DNA of 64,000 bases from Methylopila turkensis (GCF_027922325.1 NZ_BSFL01000003.1:868001-932000), one strand, 5' to 3'; numbered from the stretch's first letter, positions 46,938 to 56,754 are shown. Notes: a model not told the origin generated them from the sequence alone. A program made the numbers and translations.

Positions 46938-48245
46938 TCAGTCGGCGTAGAGCGGGAAGCGCTCCACCAGGCTCGCGACCTGGCCGCGCACCTTGGCCTC
47001 GACCTCCGAGTCCTCGTCCGCGCCCTTCTGCGCGAGCACGTCGAGGACCGTCGCGATCATGTCGCCGATCTCCTGGAACTCCGCGACGCCGAAGCCGCGG
47101 GTGGTGCCCGCCGGCGTGCCGAGGCGGATGCCCGAGGTGACCATCGGCTTCTCGGGGTCGAACGGAATGCCGTTCTTGTTGCAGGTGATGTGAGCGCGGC
47201 CAAGCGCGATCTCCGAGACCTTGCCGGTCAGCTTCTTCGGGCGCAGGTCGACGAGGATCAGATGCGTGTCGGTGCCGCCGGAGACGATGTCGAAGCCGTG
47301 GCCCTTGAGGTTCTCGCCGAGCGCCTTGGCGTTCGCGATCACGTTCTTGGCGTAGAGCTTGAAGTCCGGCTTCAGCGCCTCGCCGAAGGCCACCGCCTTG
47401 GCCGCGATGACGTGCATCAGCGGGCCGCCCTGCAGGCCAGGGAACACCGCCGAGTTGAACTTCTTGGCGAGCGCTTCGTCGTTGGTCAGGATCATGCCGC
47501 CGCGCGGGCCGCGCAGGGTCTTGTGGGTGGTCGTGGTCGCCACATGCGCGTGATCGAGCGGGTTCGGGTGCTGGCCGCCGGCGACGAGGCCGGCGAAGTG
47601 CGCCATGTCCACCATGAAAAAGGCGCCGACGCGGTCCGCGATCTCCCGGAACGCCGCGAAGTCGATCTGGCGCGGATAGGCCGAGCCGCCGGCGATGATC
47701 ACCTTCGGCTTGTGCTGCTCGGCGAGCTGGGCGACCTCCTCCATGTCGATGAGGTGGGTGTCCGGCTTGACGTGGTAGTTGACCGCGTTGAACCACTTGC
47801 CCGACAGCGCGGCCTTGGCGCCGTGGGTGAGGTGGCCGCCGGCGGCGAGGTCGAGGCCGAGGAAGGTGTCGCCCGGCTGCATGAGGGCGAAGAACACCGC
47901 GGTGTTCGCCTGCGCGCCCGAATGGGGCTGCACGTTCGCGAATTCGCAGTTGAACAGCTTCTTGGCGCGGTCGATCGCGAGCTGCTCCGCCACGTCCACA
48001 TACTGGCAGCCGCCATAGTAGCGGCGGCCCGGATAGCCTTCGGCGTACTTGTTCGTCAGCACGGAGCCCTGCGCCTCTAGCACCGCCTTGGAGACGATGT
48101 TCTCCGACGCGATCAGCTCGATCTCGTCGCGCTGACGGCCGAGCTCGGACTTGATCGCGTCCGCGAGCTCGGGGTCGACCTCGGCGACCGACGCGCCGAA
48201 GAAGCGGTTTTCGAACGACTGGGCTTTGGCGTCGGTTGCGGACAT
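46938..48245 (-). CDS. glyA: Serine hydroxymethyltransferase
   Basis: A 435-residue PLP enzyme interconverting serine and glycine with tetrahydrofolate, the main one-carbon source. The N terminus reads [36 protein letters not shown] is conserved; the PLP Schiff-base lysine is Lys242 in [14 protein letters not shown]. The ATG at 48245 is preceded by AGGAGGAG, an excellent ribosome site. A longer open frame extends upstream but lacks homology. Confidence 0.98.
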   Translation of the reverse strand: MSATDAKAQSFENRFFGASVAEVDPELADAIKSELGRQRDEIELIASENIVSKAVLEAQGSVLTNKYAEGYPGRRYYGGCQYVDVAEQLAIDRAKKLFNCEFANVQPHSGAQANTAVFFALMQPGDTFLGLDLAAGGHLTHGAKAALSGKWFNAVNYHVKPDTHLIDMEEVAQLAEQHKPKVIIAGGSAYPRQIDFAAFREIADRVGAFFMVDMAHFAGLVAGGQHPNPLDHAHVATTTTHKTLRGPRGGMILTNDEALAKKFNSAVFPGLQGGPLMHVIAAKAVAFGEALKPDFKLYAKNVIANAKALGENLKGHGFDIVSGGTDTHLILVDLRPKKLTGKVSEIALGRAHITCNKNGIPFDPEKPMVTSGIRLGTPAGTTRGFGVAEFQEIGDMIATVLDVLAQKGADEDSEVEAKVRGQVASLVERFPLYAD

Positions 48246-48500
48246 GGACCACTCCTCCTCGAATGGGGCGAGCGTCCGCCGGCGCGCCGTTCGCGAACCG
48301 TAGCGGACATGATCGCAGTGCTCGTGGCGCGGACGCGCACGATACGGCGTGCTCTCTCTCAAAGGGCTACCATAGGTCGGAAAGGGCAGCCAAGACGCTC
48401 CCCGCCCCTGCGGCGCCTTGGTCGCATGAGACTTTCGCAGGGTTGGCATGCCAGATACCTGAGACTTTGGCCGCGCCCGCTCAGCGGAATTCGGTCCCGC

Positions 48501-49316
48501 TCATGTTTCCGTGGGCGCCGGCGCCCGGGGCGCGATCACGGTCTCGACGCCCGCGCCGGCGAGCCATGCGGCCACGTCCGGCGGCGGCGCCTCGTCGGCC
48601 ACCAGCGTCCCGATCTCGGACGGTTCGCAGATGGTCACGCCGGCGCGGCGGCCGAACTTGCTGTGGTCGGCGACGATCAGACGCTCCGCGGAGCCGTCGA
48701 TCATGGCGCGCGCGATCCGCGCTTCGTCGAGATCGAAGTCGGTGAATTGGCCGGCCGGGTCGACGCCCGCGATCGAGAGGATCGCGAGATCGGCCCGGAA
48801 CTGCCGGATGAAGGCCGCCGCTTCCGCGCCGACCGCGGCCGCGAGATCGGTGCTCAACTCGCCGCCGGCCATGAACACGCGGTTGCCGTGCCGCCCGACC
48901 AGATGGCGCGCGATCTCGATCGAGTTCGTCACCACCGTGAGCCGGCGCCGCCGCTGCGCGAGGGCCTGGGCGACGTAAGCCGTGGTCGATCCCGTGTCGA
49001 TCATCAGCGCCTGCCCGTCGCGCACGCGCTCGGCGACGGCGGCGGCGAGCGCCTTCTTGGCGGCGGCGTTGACGCGCAGCCGGCGGCGGAACGGCGCGTC
49101 CGCCATCGCCTCGGCCAGCGCGACCGCCCCGTGGCGGCGCACGAGCAGCCCCTCCGCCACCAGATCCTTGACGTTGCGCCGGATGGTCTCGCCCGAGACG
49201 CTAAGGCGCTCCGCGAGATCGATCACCCTGGTGACGTCCTCGTCGCGAACGAGGTCGAGGATGGCCCGTTGCCGCCGCGTCTGATCCACCGGAATGCGCT
49301 CCCCCGCCGCTTTCAT
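48501..49316 (-). CDS. DeoR/GlpR-family transcriptional regulator
   Basis: A 271-residue regulator. The N-terminal winged helix-turn-helix reads RRQRAILDLVRDEDVTRVIDLA and ERLSVSGETIRRNVKDLVAEG. The C-terminal DeoR sensor domain has MIDTGSTTAYVAQAL (phosphosugar-type binding site), VVTNSIEIARHL and VADHSKFGRRAGV. It is divergent from the transporter-kinase-flavoprotein operon at 49445 and probably controls it. I place the start at ATG 49316, which leaves the inverted repeat at 49321-49365 in the leader; starts at 49322 or 49349 are also open but would run through the repeat. Confidence 0.9.
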   Translation of the reverse strand: MKAAGERIPVDQTRRQRAILDLVRDEDVTRVIDLAERLSVSGETIRRNVKDLVAEGLLVRRHGAVALAEAMADAPFRRRLRVNAAAKKALAAAVAERVRDGQALMIDTGSTTAYVAQALAQRRRRLTVVTNSIEIARHLVGRHGNRVFMAGGELSTDLAAAVGAEAAAFIRQFRADLAILSIAGVDPAGQFTDFDLDEARIARAMIDGSAERLIVADHSKFGRRAGVTICEPSEIGTLVADEAPPPDVAAWLAGAGVETVIAPRAPAPTET

Positions 49317-49320
49317 GGGC

Positions 49321-49365
49321 ATGATGTGGATTTCGTGCGGGCTCAACAACTCAAATCCACATCAT
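49321..49365. promoter_or_regulatory. Candidate operator: 13-base perfect inverted repeat
   Basis: ATGATGTGGATTT at 49321-49333 is matched by AAATCCACATCAT at 49353-49365 with a 19-base spacer. It lies in the region between the divergent regulator and the transporter operon, where a DeoR-type operator would be expected. No T-run makes it a terminator. Confidence 0.72.
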
Positions 49366-49444
49366 CTGTGTATTCATCACGACTTGGCGCCCAAACTGCA
49401 TGGCCTAATGTGGCGATAGACCACAGCAGCCGGGAGGCCGAGCC

Positions 49445-50398
49445 ATGTTTCGTGACGTGACGCGCGTACTGACGACCGGACTCCTCGCCCTCGCCTTGAC
49501 GGCCGTCGCCGCCAAGGCCGAGGTCGAGTCGAAGGACCCCATCAAGCTGACCCTTCACGACTGGACCGGCCAGCTCATCACCACCCGGCTCATGGGCGAG
49601 ACGCTCAAGAAGGCCGGCTACACCGTCGAATACGTGCAGGCCGACTACCTCGCCCAGTTCGCGGGCATGAAGACCGGCGACCTGCATGTGGCGATGGAGG
49701 TCTGGGCGACCACGGCGAAGGAGGCTCTCGACGCCGCGATCGCCGAGGGCGGCGTCGTCAATGTCGGCGAAACCGGCATGCAGGCGATCGAGGATTGGTG
49801 GTTCCCGGACTACATGAAGGAGAAGTGCCCCGGCCTGCCGGACTGGGAAGCGCTGAAGGGCTGCGCGGAAGTGTTCTCGATCCCCGAGACCGCGCCGAAG
49901 GGCCGTTATCTCGGCGGCCCCGTGACCTGGGGCGGCTACGACGAGGAGCGCGTGCAGGCGCTCGGGCTCGACTTCGAGGTCGTCCACGCCGGCACCGACG
50001 CCGCGATGTTCGCGGAGCTGCAGTCGGCCTACGACCGCAAGGCCCCGATCCTGCTCTGGATCTACGCGCCGCACTGGGCGCCGATCAAATACAAGGGCGA
50101 GTGGGTCAAGTTCCCGCCCTATGAGAAGGCCTGCTACGAGGACCCGGCCTGGGGCGTGAACAAGGACGCCAAGTACGACTGCGCCAAGCCGCGCGGCCCG
50201 ATCTACAAGGCGGCCTGGACCGGCGTCGCCAAGAAATGGCCGGGCGCCTACAAGGCGATCGAGGCCTACCAGTTCACCAACGATGAGATCGGCGAGCTCG
50301 CCGCCAAGGTCGACCTCAACGGCGAAAAGGTCGAGGCCGTGGTCGACGACTGGATGGCGAAGAACGAGCCGCGCTGGAAGAAGTGGCTGGGCAGGTGA
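49445..50398 (+). CDS. Glycine betaine/proline-type ABC transporter substrate-binding protein
   Basis: A 317-residue periplasmic binding protein with a cleavable signal peptide (residues 1-26, ending AAKAE). The body matches the OpuAC/ProX family: IKLTLHDWTGQLITTRLMGETL, GDLHVAMEVWATTAKEAL, IEDWWFPDYM and WIYAPHWAPIKYKGEWVKFP, rich in the tryptophan and tyrosine residues that cage quaternary amines. Betaine, choline, proline betaine, carnitine or dimethylglycine are possible ligands. First gene of a five-gene plus-strand operon. Confidence 0.88.
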   Translation: MFRDVTRVLTTGLLALALTAVAAKAEVESKDPIKLTLHDWTGQLITTRLMGETLKKAGYTVEYVQADYLAQFAGMKTGDLHVAMEVWATTAKEALDAAIAEGGVVNVGETGMQAIEDWWFPDYMKEKCPGLPDWEALKGCAEVFSIPETAPKGRYLGGPVTWGGYDEERVQALGLDFEVVHAGTDAAMFAELQSAYDRKAPILLWIYAPHWAPIKYKGEWVKFPPYEKACYEDPAWGVNKDAKYDCAKPRGPIYKAAWTGVAKKWPGAYKAIEAYQFTNDEIGELAAKVDLNGEKVEAVVDDWMAKNEPRWKKWLGR

Positions 50399-50415
50399 CG
50401 CCGGGTTGCGGGGCC

Positions 50416-51450
50416 ATGGCGCATCCGATCCTGGCCGCGCGCGAGGTCTCGAAGCTCTACGGGCCGAAGCCGGAGCGCTTCCTGCGCGACGGCCGGCTCG
50501 CGGCGACCCCGGCGGAGCTTTCCGCCGCCGGGATCATCGCGGCGGTCGCCGACGTCAGCATCGAGATCCCGCGCGGCGAGACCTTCGTCATCATGGGGCT
50601 GTCCGGCTCCGGCAAGTCCACGCTGGTGCGCATCCTCGCCGGCCTGACGCCGCCGACCGCAGGCGCCGTGCTGTTCGAGGGGCGCGACCTCAAGACCCTG
50701 TCGGAGGCCGAGCTCATCGCGATCCGGCGGCGCCAGATGGGAATGGTGTTCCAGCATTTCGCGCTGCTGCCGCACCTCACCGTGCTCGGCAACGTCGCGT
50801 TCCCGCTCGACGTTCAGGGCCGTCCGAAGGCCGAGCGCGACGCCCGCGCGCGGGAGATGATCGCGCTCGTCGGGCTCGAGGGCCGCGAGGACCGGTTTCC
50901 GCGCGAGCTGTCGGGCGGGCAGCAGCAGCGCGTCGGCATCGCCCGCTCGCTCGCGGTCGGGCCGGACCTCTGGTTCCTCGACGAGCCGTTCTCGGCGCTC
51001 GATCCGCTGATCCGGCGCGAGATGCAGGACGAGGTGCTGCGGCTGCAGGGCCTGCTCAAGAAGACGATCGTGTTCATCACCCACGATTTCGACGAGGCCG
51101 CGCGGATCGCCGACCGGATCGCGATCATGAAGGACGGCGTCGTCGAGCAGATCGGCTCGGCCGAGGAGCTCGTGCTGGCGCCCGCCACGCCTTACGTGCG
51201 CGCCTTCACCCGCGACGCGCCGCGCGCCAAGATCCTCACCGCCAAGGCCGTGATGACGGCTCCGCCGGCGGGCGCCGACTTCGCCGGCGAGGTCGCCGCG
51301 ACCGCCCGCATCGCCGCGTTCGCCCATGACGTCGAGCGGTCCGAAAAGCCCTTCGCCGTGATCGAGGACGGCCGGGTGCTCGGCGCGATCGACCGGATCG
51401 CCATGATCGACGTCCTCGTCGGCCGGGAGCGGCCGGGCGGCGCGGCATGA
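50416..51450 (+). CDS. Betaine-type ABC transporter ATP-binding protein
   Basis: A 344-residue ATPase of the ProV/OpuAA class. Walker A is GLSGSGKST at 61-69; the Q loop is VFQHFALLPH; the signature is LSGGQQQR; Walker B is LWFLDEPF; the switch His is in FITHDFDE. About 75 residues follow the ABC core, corresponding to a shortened accessory/CBS-like region. A long insert at residues 17-45 (KPERFLRDGRLAATPAELSA) is typical of ProV-like proteins. The start is ATG 50416, 17 bases after the binding-protein stop; the last four bases overlap the permease gene. Confidence 0.92.
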   Translation: MAHPILAAREVSKLYGPKPERFLRDGRLAATPAELSAAGIIAAVADVSIEIPRGETFVIMGLSGSGKSTLVRILAGLTPPTAGAVLFEGRDLKTLSEAELIAIRRRQMGMVFQHFALLPHLTVLGNVAFPLDVQGRPKAERDARAREMIALVGLEGREDRFPRELSGGQQQRVGIARSLAVGPDLWFLDEPFSALDPLIRREMQDEVLRLQGLLKKTIVFITHDFDEAARIADRIAIMKDGVVEQIGSAEELVLAPATPYVRAFTRDAPRAKILTAKAVMTAPPAGADFAGEVAATARIAAFAHDVERSEKPFAVIEDGRVLGAIDRIAMIDVLVGRERPGGAA

Positions 51451-53435
51451 GCTACGCTGAGGCAAGCCCATCCGTCGCGAAATGGGCGCGCCCGCCGGTC
51501 GGCCGCCTGCTGTGGCCGACCGTGATCCTCGCGACCGTGGCTCTCGCGCTGGCGCCGGCAGGCGCGCTGCCGGCCTGGACCATGAAGGTCCCCGCCGCCT
51601 GGCAGCCGCCGCTGGCGCGCGAGATTTCCGAGTTCATGCGCTGGCTGATGGACAGGGCGAGCCTCAGCCTGTTCAGCGTGCGCGACCTGACGCGCGCGAT
51701 CGCCTGGACGCTCGAACTCCCGCTCGCCGCCGCCAAGGCGCTGCTCGCCGCAGGGATCGGCGGCGTCGTGCCGCCGATCCCGTGGCTCTCGCTGCTGCTC
51801 TTAGGGGTCGCCGGCGGCTACGCGGCCGGCGGGGCGCGGCTCGCCGTGCTGATGGCGGCCGGGCTGCTCTACCTCGCGGTCTTCGGCCAGTGGGCGAGCG
51901 CGATGATCACGCTGGCCTCGGTGCTGGTGTCGAGCCTGCTCGGCGCCGCCGGCGGCCTGCTGCTCGGCCTCGCCTGCGTGCGCTGGAGAAGCCTCGAGCG
52001 CGCGGTCGGGCCGATCCTCGACCTGTCGCAGACCATGCCGGTCTTCGCCTATCTGCTGCCGATGCTGATCCTGTTCGGCTTCGGCCCGGTCTCGGCGCTG
52101 ATCGCGACCGTGATCTACGCCATGCCGCCCATGGTGCGGGTGACGATCCTCGCGATCCGCGCGGTGCCTGAGGAGATCCGCGCGCTCGGCGTCATGACCG
52201 GCTGCACCCGGGCGCAGACCACCTGGAAGATGCTGGTGCCCTCGGCGCTGCCCGCGCTGATGGTCGGCGTCAACCAGGTGATCATGCTGTCGCTGAACGT
52301 GGTCATCATCGCCTCGATGATCGGCGCGGGAGGGCTCGGCTACGACGTGCTCGCGGCGCTCCGGCGGCTCGACATCGGCGCAGGGCTCGAGGCGGGGCTC
52401 GCCATAACCGTGCTCGCGGTGCTGCTCGACCGCTTCGCCCAGGCGCTGGCCGCGAAGACGGGCGCCGCGCCGGAGCGCGATCCCCGCCGGCTGCGCCGGC
52501 GCCGCTTCGCCCTCGCCGCGGCGCTCGCGGCGGCCGCGGGTTTCTGGCTGCTCGCCGCCGCGGCTCCCGCGCTCGCCACCTATCCCGACGACTGGCGGCT
52601 CTCGACCGCGCCCTACTGGGGCGACCTCGTCCGCTGGATCAACGTCACCTTCTTCGGCGCGCTTGAGGCAATGAAGACCGCGGTGCTGCTGAACGTGCTG
52701 CTGCCGGTGAAGCGTTTCCTGCTGGCCCTGCCCTGGCCATGGGTGATCGCGCTCGTCGCGCTCGCGGGGGTGCGCCTCGGCGGCTGGCGGCTCGGCCTGC
52801 TGGTCGGCGCGCTCGCGCTGTTCGTGGCGCTCTCCGGCCTCTGGCCGGCGGCGATGACGACGGTCTATCTCTGCGGCGTCTCGGTCGCGATCGCGGCCGC
52901 GATCGGCGTGCCGATCGGCCTCGCGGCGGCGGGGCGCCCGCGGCTGTGGCGCGCCGTCGAGACCGTGATCGACACGCTGCAGACGCTGCCGTCCTTCGTC
53001 TACCTGATCCCGATCGTGATGCTGTTTCGGGTCGGCGACTTCACCGCGCTGATCGCGATCGTGCTCTACGCCATCGCGCCGGCGATCCGCTACGCCGCGC
53101 ACGGCGTCGCGCGCGTGCCGCCGGCGCTGATCGAGGCCGGGGCCATGAGCGGCTGCACGCGCCGGCAGATCACGACCCGCATCCGCCTGCCGCTGGCGCT
53201 GCCCGACATCCTGCTTGGGCTGAACCAGACCGTGATGCTGGCGCTGTCGATGCTGGTGATCACCGCGCTCGTGGGCACCCGCGACCTCGGACAGGAGGTC
53301 TATTCCGCGCTGGCGCAGGCCAATGTGGGACGCGGGCTGGTGGCGGGCCTCTGCGTCGCCTTCATCGGGATCATCGCCGACCGGCTCATCGCCGCGGGCG
53401 CGGAGCGCACGAAACGGAGGCTCGGACTGGCGTGA
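51447..53435 (+). CDS. Fused double permease of a betaine-type ABC transporter
   Basis: A 662-residue polytopic protein with two BPD-type permease domains in tandem. Each has an EAA loop: PEEIRALGVMTGCTRAQTTW (about 242-262) and PPALIEAGAMSGCTRRQITT (about 555-575). The sequences around them are similar (GVNQVIMLSLNV and GLNQTVMLALSM), so this is an internal duplication. A single polypeptide would supply both halves of the membrane channel, pairing with the ATPase dimer. ATG overlaps the previous stop (ATGA); the next gene overlaps by GTGA. Confidence 0.9.
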   Translation: MSYAEASPSVAKWARPPVGRLLWPTVILATVALALAPAGALPAWTMKVPAAWQPPLAREISEFMRWLMDRASLSLFSVRDLTRAIAWTLELPLAAAKALLAAGIGGVVPPIPWLSLLLLGVAGGYAAGGARLAVLMAAGLLYLAVFGQWASAMITLASVLVSSLLGAAGGLLLGLACVRWRSLERAVGPILDLSQTMPVFAYLLPMLILFGFGPVSALIATVIYAMPPMVRVTILAIRAVPEEIRALGVMTGCTRAQTTWKMLVPSALPALMVGVNQVIMLSLNVVIIASMIGAGGLGYDVLAALRRLDIGAGLEAGLAITVLAVLLDRFAQALAAKTGAAPERDPRRLRRRRFALAAALAAAAGFWLLAAAAPALATYPDDWRLSTAPYWGDLVRWINVTFFGALEAMKTAVLLNVLLPVKRFLLALPWPWVIALVALAGVRLGGWRLGLLVGALALFVALSGLWPAAMTTVYLCGVSVAIAAAIGVPIGLAAAGRPRLWRAVETVIDTLQTLPSFVYLIPIVMLFRVGDFTALIAIVLYAIAPAIRYAAHGVARVPPALIEAGAMSGCTRRQITTRIRLPLALPDILLGLNQTVMLALSMLVITALVGTRDLGQEVYSALAQANVGRGLVAGLCVAFIGIIADRLIAAGAERTKRRLGLA

Positions 53436-54313
53436 GCATGGACGCGGAGGCGCGCATCCGCGCGCTCGCCATCTGGCGCGGGCCGGTCGAGCCGGTCCGC
53501 CTCGACGGCGGCATCACCAACCACAACTTCCTCGTGGAGGACGACGGCCGCCGCTATGTGGCGCGCATCGGCGAGGACATACCGGTCCACGGCGTTATGC
53601 GCTTCAACGAGCGCGCCGCGAGCGTCGCCGCCCACGCCGCGGGCGTCTCGCCCGCCGTGCGTCACGCCGCCGACGGCGTGTTGGTGATCGACCACGTCGC
53701 CGGCCGCACCCTCACCTCCGAGGACGTGCGCGCCGAACTGCCGCGCGTCGTCGAGCTCGTGAAGCGGACCCATCGCGAGACCCAGCGCCATCTGCGGGGA
53801 CCGGCGCTGGCGTTCTGGCCGTTCCATGTGCTGCGCGACTACATCCACGGCCTGCGCGAGGGCGGGCATCGCTTCGCCCAAGACCTGCCGCGCTTCTCCG
53901 CCATCGCCGAGCGGCTGGAGGCGGCGGTCGGGCCGACCGAGATGGTGTTCGCCCACAACGATCTGCTGCCGGGCAACTTCCTCGACGACGGCGCGCGGCT
54001 CTGGCTGATCGACTGGGACTACGCCGGCTTCAACAGCCCGCTGTTCGACCTCGGCAACCTCGCCTCCAACAACGAGCTTTCCCCCGGCGAGCGCGAGACG
54101 CTGCTGACGCTCTATTACGACCGGCCGCCGGACGACGCGCTGCGGCTGCGCTTCCAGGCCATGCTGACCGCCTCGCTGCTGCGCGAGACGCTGTGGAGCA
54201 TGGCCTCCGAGCTCTCCTCGACCATCGATTTCGACTACCGCGCCTACACCGCGGAGAACCTGCTGCGCTTCGAGCGCGCCTATCGCGCTTTCACCGACAT
54301 GGATGACGCATGA
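53432..54313 (+). CDS. Choline/ethanolamine-kinase-like phosphotransferase
   Basis: A 293-residue kinase with the aminoglycoside/choline-kinase fold. Conserved parts are RLDGGITNHNFLVEDDGRRYVARIG (ATP loop and lysine/arginine), the Brenner motif VFAHNDLLPGNFL with catalytic Asp near 176, and LIDWDYAGFNSPLFDLGNLASNN. These favour choline or ethanolamine kinase activity over antibiotic phosphorylation. GTG start at 53432 overlaps the permease stop; ATG at 53438 is an alternative. Its stop overlaps the next start by four bases, so uptake, kinase and flavoprotein genes are translationally chained. Confidence 0.88.
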   Translation: MSMDAEARIRALAIWRGPVEPVRLDGGITNHNFLVEDDGRRYVARIGEDIPVHGVMRFNERAASVAAHAAGVSPAVRHAADGVLVIDHVAGRTLTSEDVRAELPRVVELVKRTHRETQRHLRGPALAFWPFHVLRDYIHGLREGGHRFAQDLPRFSAIAERLEAAVGPTEMVFAHNDLLPGNFLDDGARLWLIDWDYAGFNSPLFDLGNLASNNELSPGERETLLTLYYDRPPDDALRLRFQAMLTASLLRETLWSMASELSSTIDFDYRAYTAENLLRFERAYRAFTDMDDA

Positions 54314-56754
54314 CCGACCTGCCCTCCTCCGCCCGCATCGTCGTCATCGGCGGCGGCATCGTCGGATGCTCCACGGCCTACCATCTCGCGAAGCTCGGCG
54401 CCGGCGAGGTGCTGCTGCTGGAGCGCGGCCGGCTGACCTCCGGCTCGACCTGGCACGCCGCCGGCCTCGTGGGCCAGCTCCGCTCCAGCGCCAACATCAC
54501 CCAGCTGCTCGGCGACAGCGTGAAGCTCTACAAGTCGCTGGAGGCCGAGACCGGGCTCGCCACCGGCTGGAAGATGAACGGCGGCCTGCGGCTCGCCTGC
54601 ACCGCGGACCGCTGGACCGAAGTGAAGCGGCAGGCGACCACCGCGCGCTCGTTCGGGCTCGAGATGCAGCTGCTGTCGCCGAAGGAGGCGCAGGAGCTCT
54701 GGCCGCTGATGACGGTCGACGACGTCGTCGGCGCCGCCTTCCTGCCGACGGACGGACAGGCGAGCCCGTCCGACATCACGCAGGCGCTCGCGCGCGGCGC
54801 GCGCCAGGGCGGCGTCCGCATCGTCGAGGAGACCGGCGTCACCGGCGTCGCGGTCGAGGGCGGCCGCGTCGTCGCCGTCGCCACGACGCGCGGACGAGTC
54901 GCCTGCGAGAAGCTCGTGGTCTGCGCGGGGCTCTGGTCGCGCGAGATCGGCGCGCTCGCTGGCGTCAACATTCCGCTCGTGCCCGTCCAGCACCAGTACA
55001 TCGTCACCGAGGCGATCGAGGGCGTCGCGCGGAACCTGCCGACGCTGCGCGATCCCGACCGCCTGACCTACTACAAGGAGGAGGTCGGCGGCCTCGTCAT
55101 GGGCGGCTACGAGCCGAACCCGATCCCGTGGGCGCTCGAAGGGCCGCCGCAGGATTTCGAGTTCCAGCTTCTGGGCGAGGACTGGGACCACTTCGAGCCG
55201 ATGATGCGGCTCGCGCTCGGCCGCGTGCCGGCGCTCGAGACCGCGGGCGTCAAGCAGCTCATCAACGGCCCCGAGAGCTTCACGCCCGACGGCAACTTCA
55301 TCCTCGGCGAGGCGCCCGAGACGCGGAACGTCTTCGTCGGCTGCGGCTTCAACGCCTTCGGCATCGCCGCGGGCGGGGGAGCCGGCATGGCGCTCGCCGA
55401 ATGGGTGGCGAAGGGCGCCGCGCCCTACGACCTCTGGCCGGTCGACATCCGCCGCTTCGGCGCGAACGGCCGCGACACGGCTCACGTCCGCACCCGCACG
55501 CTCGAAGCCTACGCCAAGCACTACACCATGGCCTGGCCGTCCGAGGAGCATGCGAGCGGGCGGCCGCTGCGCCGCTCCCCGCTCTACGACCGGCTGAAGA
55601 CAGCGGGCGCAGTGTTCGGCGAGAAGCTCGGCTGGGAGCGGCCGAACTGGTTCGCGGGTCCGGGCGAAGAGCCCCAGGACGTCTATTCGTTCGAACGGCC
55701 GAACTGGTTCGACGCGGTCGCGCGCGAGCACGCGGCCTGCCGCGAGCGCGTCGCCCTGTTCGACCAGTCGTCCTTCGCGAAGTTCCTGCTGGTCGGGCGC
55801 GACGCGGAGAAGGCGCTGTCGTGGATCTGCGCCAACGACGTCGCGAAGCCCATCGGCTCGCTCACCTACACCCAGATGCTGAACGCCCGCGGCGGGATCG
55901 AATGCGACCTCACCGTCGCGCGCCTCGCCGAGGACCGCTTCTACATCGTCACCGGCACCGGCTTCGCGACCCACGACTTCGACTGGATCGCCCGCAACAT
56001 CCCCGCGGACTGCGACGCGCATCTGATCGACGTCACCTCGTCGCGCGCCGTGCTCAGCCTGTTCGGTCCGCGCGCGCGCGACGTGCTCGCCGCGGTGACG
56101 CGCGACGACGTCTCGAACGCGAGCTTCCCGTTCGCGACCTGCCGCGAGATCGCGGTGGCCGGCGCGCCGACGCTCGCGCTGCGCGTTACCTATGTGGGCG
56201 AGCTCGGCTGGGAGCTGCACGTGCCGACCGAGTTCGCCGCCACCGCCTATGACGCGCTGATGGCGGCCGGCGCGGCGCACGGGATCGCTCCCGCGGGCTA
56301 CCGGGCGATCGAGACGCTGCGGCTCGAAAAGGGGTACCGCGCCTGGGGCTCCGAGATCGGGCCGGACCACACGCCGCAGATGGCGGGCCTCGGCTGGGCG
56401 GTGAAGCTCAAGTCCGGCCTGCCGTTCCTCGGCCGCGACGCGCTCCTGGAGAAGGCGGCCGAACCGTCGCCGCGGCTGCTGGCCGGCTTCACGGTCGACG
56501 ATCCCGGCGTGACGCTGCTCGGGCGCGAAACCATTCTGCGCGACGGCGCGCGGGTCGGCTGGCTCGCGAGCGGCGGGTTCGGCCACACGGTCGGCAAGCC
56601 GATCGGCTACGGCTATGTCCGCGACCCCGCCGGCGTCGACGCGGCCTATGTGATGTCGGGCGACTACCAGCTCGAGGTCGCCGGCGTGTTCGTGCCGGCG
56701 ACGCCCTTTCTGAAGCCGCTCTACGACCCCGCCATGACCCGAATCAAGGCCTGA
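54310..56754 (+). CDS. Dimethylglycine/sarcosine-dehydrogenase-like flavoprotein with GcvT domain
   Basis: An 814-residue protein. The N-terminal DAO domain has the FAD motif IVVIGGGIVGCSTAYHLAKLG (10-30) and GSTWHAAGLVGQLRSS, whose His is the usual covalent FAD attachment site in dimethylglycine dehydrogenases. A FAO_M linker near GFNAFGIAAGGGAGMALAEW follows. From about 440 the C-terminal half is an aminomethyltransferase (GcvT) domain with YTQMLNARGGIECDLTV and GYRAIETLRLEKGYRAWGSE. It demethylates an N-methyl amine and delivers the methyl to tetrahydrofolate. Context suggests betaine-derived substrates. Confidence 0.92.
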   Translation: MTDLPSSARIVVIGGGIVGCSTAYHLAKLGAGEVLLLERGRLTSGSTWHAAGLVGQLRSSANITQLLGDSVKLYKSLEAETGLATGWKMNGGLRLACTADRWTEVKRQATTARSFGLEMQLLSPKEAQELWPLMTVDDVVGAAFLPTDGQASPSDITQALARGARQGGVRIVEETGVTGVAVEGGRVVAVATTRGRVACEKLVVCAGLWSREIGALAGVNIPLVPVQHQYIVTEAIEGVARNLPTLRDPDRLTYYKEEVGGLVMGGYEPNPIPWALEGPPQDFEFQLLGEDWDHFEPMMRLALGRVPALETAGVKQLINGPESFTPDGNFILGEAPETRNVFVGCGFNAFGIAAGGGAGMALAEWVAKGAAPYDLWPVDIRRFGANGRDTAHVRTRTLEAYAKHYTMAWPSEEHASGRPLRRSPLYDRLKTAGAVFGEKLGWERPNWFAGPGEEPQDVYSFERPNWFDAVAREHAACRERVALFDQSSFAKFLLVGRDAEKALSWICANDVAKPIGSLTYTQMLNARGGIECDLTVARLAEDRFYIVTGTGFATHDFDWIARNIPADCDAHLIDVTSSRAVLSLFGPRARDVLAAVTRDDVSNASFPFATCREIAVAGAPTLALRVTYVGELGWELHVPTEFAATAYDALMAAGAAHGIAPAGYRAIETLRLEKGYRAWGSEIGPDHTPQMAGLGWAVKLKSGLPFLGRDALLEKAAEPSPRLLAGFTVDDPGVTLLGRETILRDGARVGWLASGGFGHTVGKPIGYGYVRDPAGVDAAYVMSGDYQLEVAGVFVPATPFLKPLYDPAMTRIKA

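Noticed and set aside
48246..48500. Glycine or SAM riboswitch upstream of glyA
   Set aside because: I looked for the conserved cores in the 255-base gap and found none; only an ordinary leader is supported.
53432..54313. Aminoglycoside resistance phosphotransferase
   Set aside because: The fold is shared, but HNDLLPGNFL and the IDWDYAG block, and the betaine-type operon context, favour a choline/ethanolamine-type kinase.
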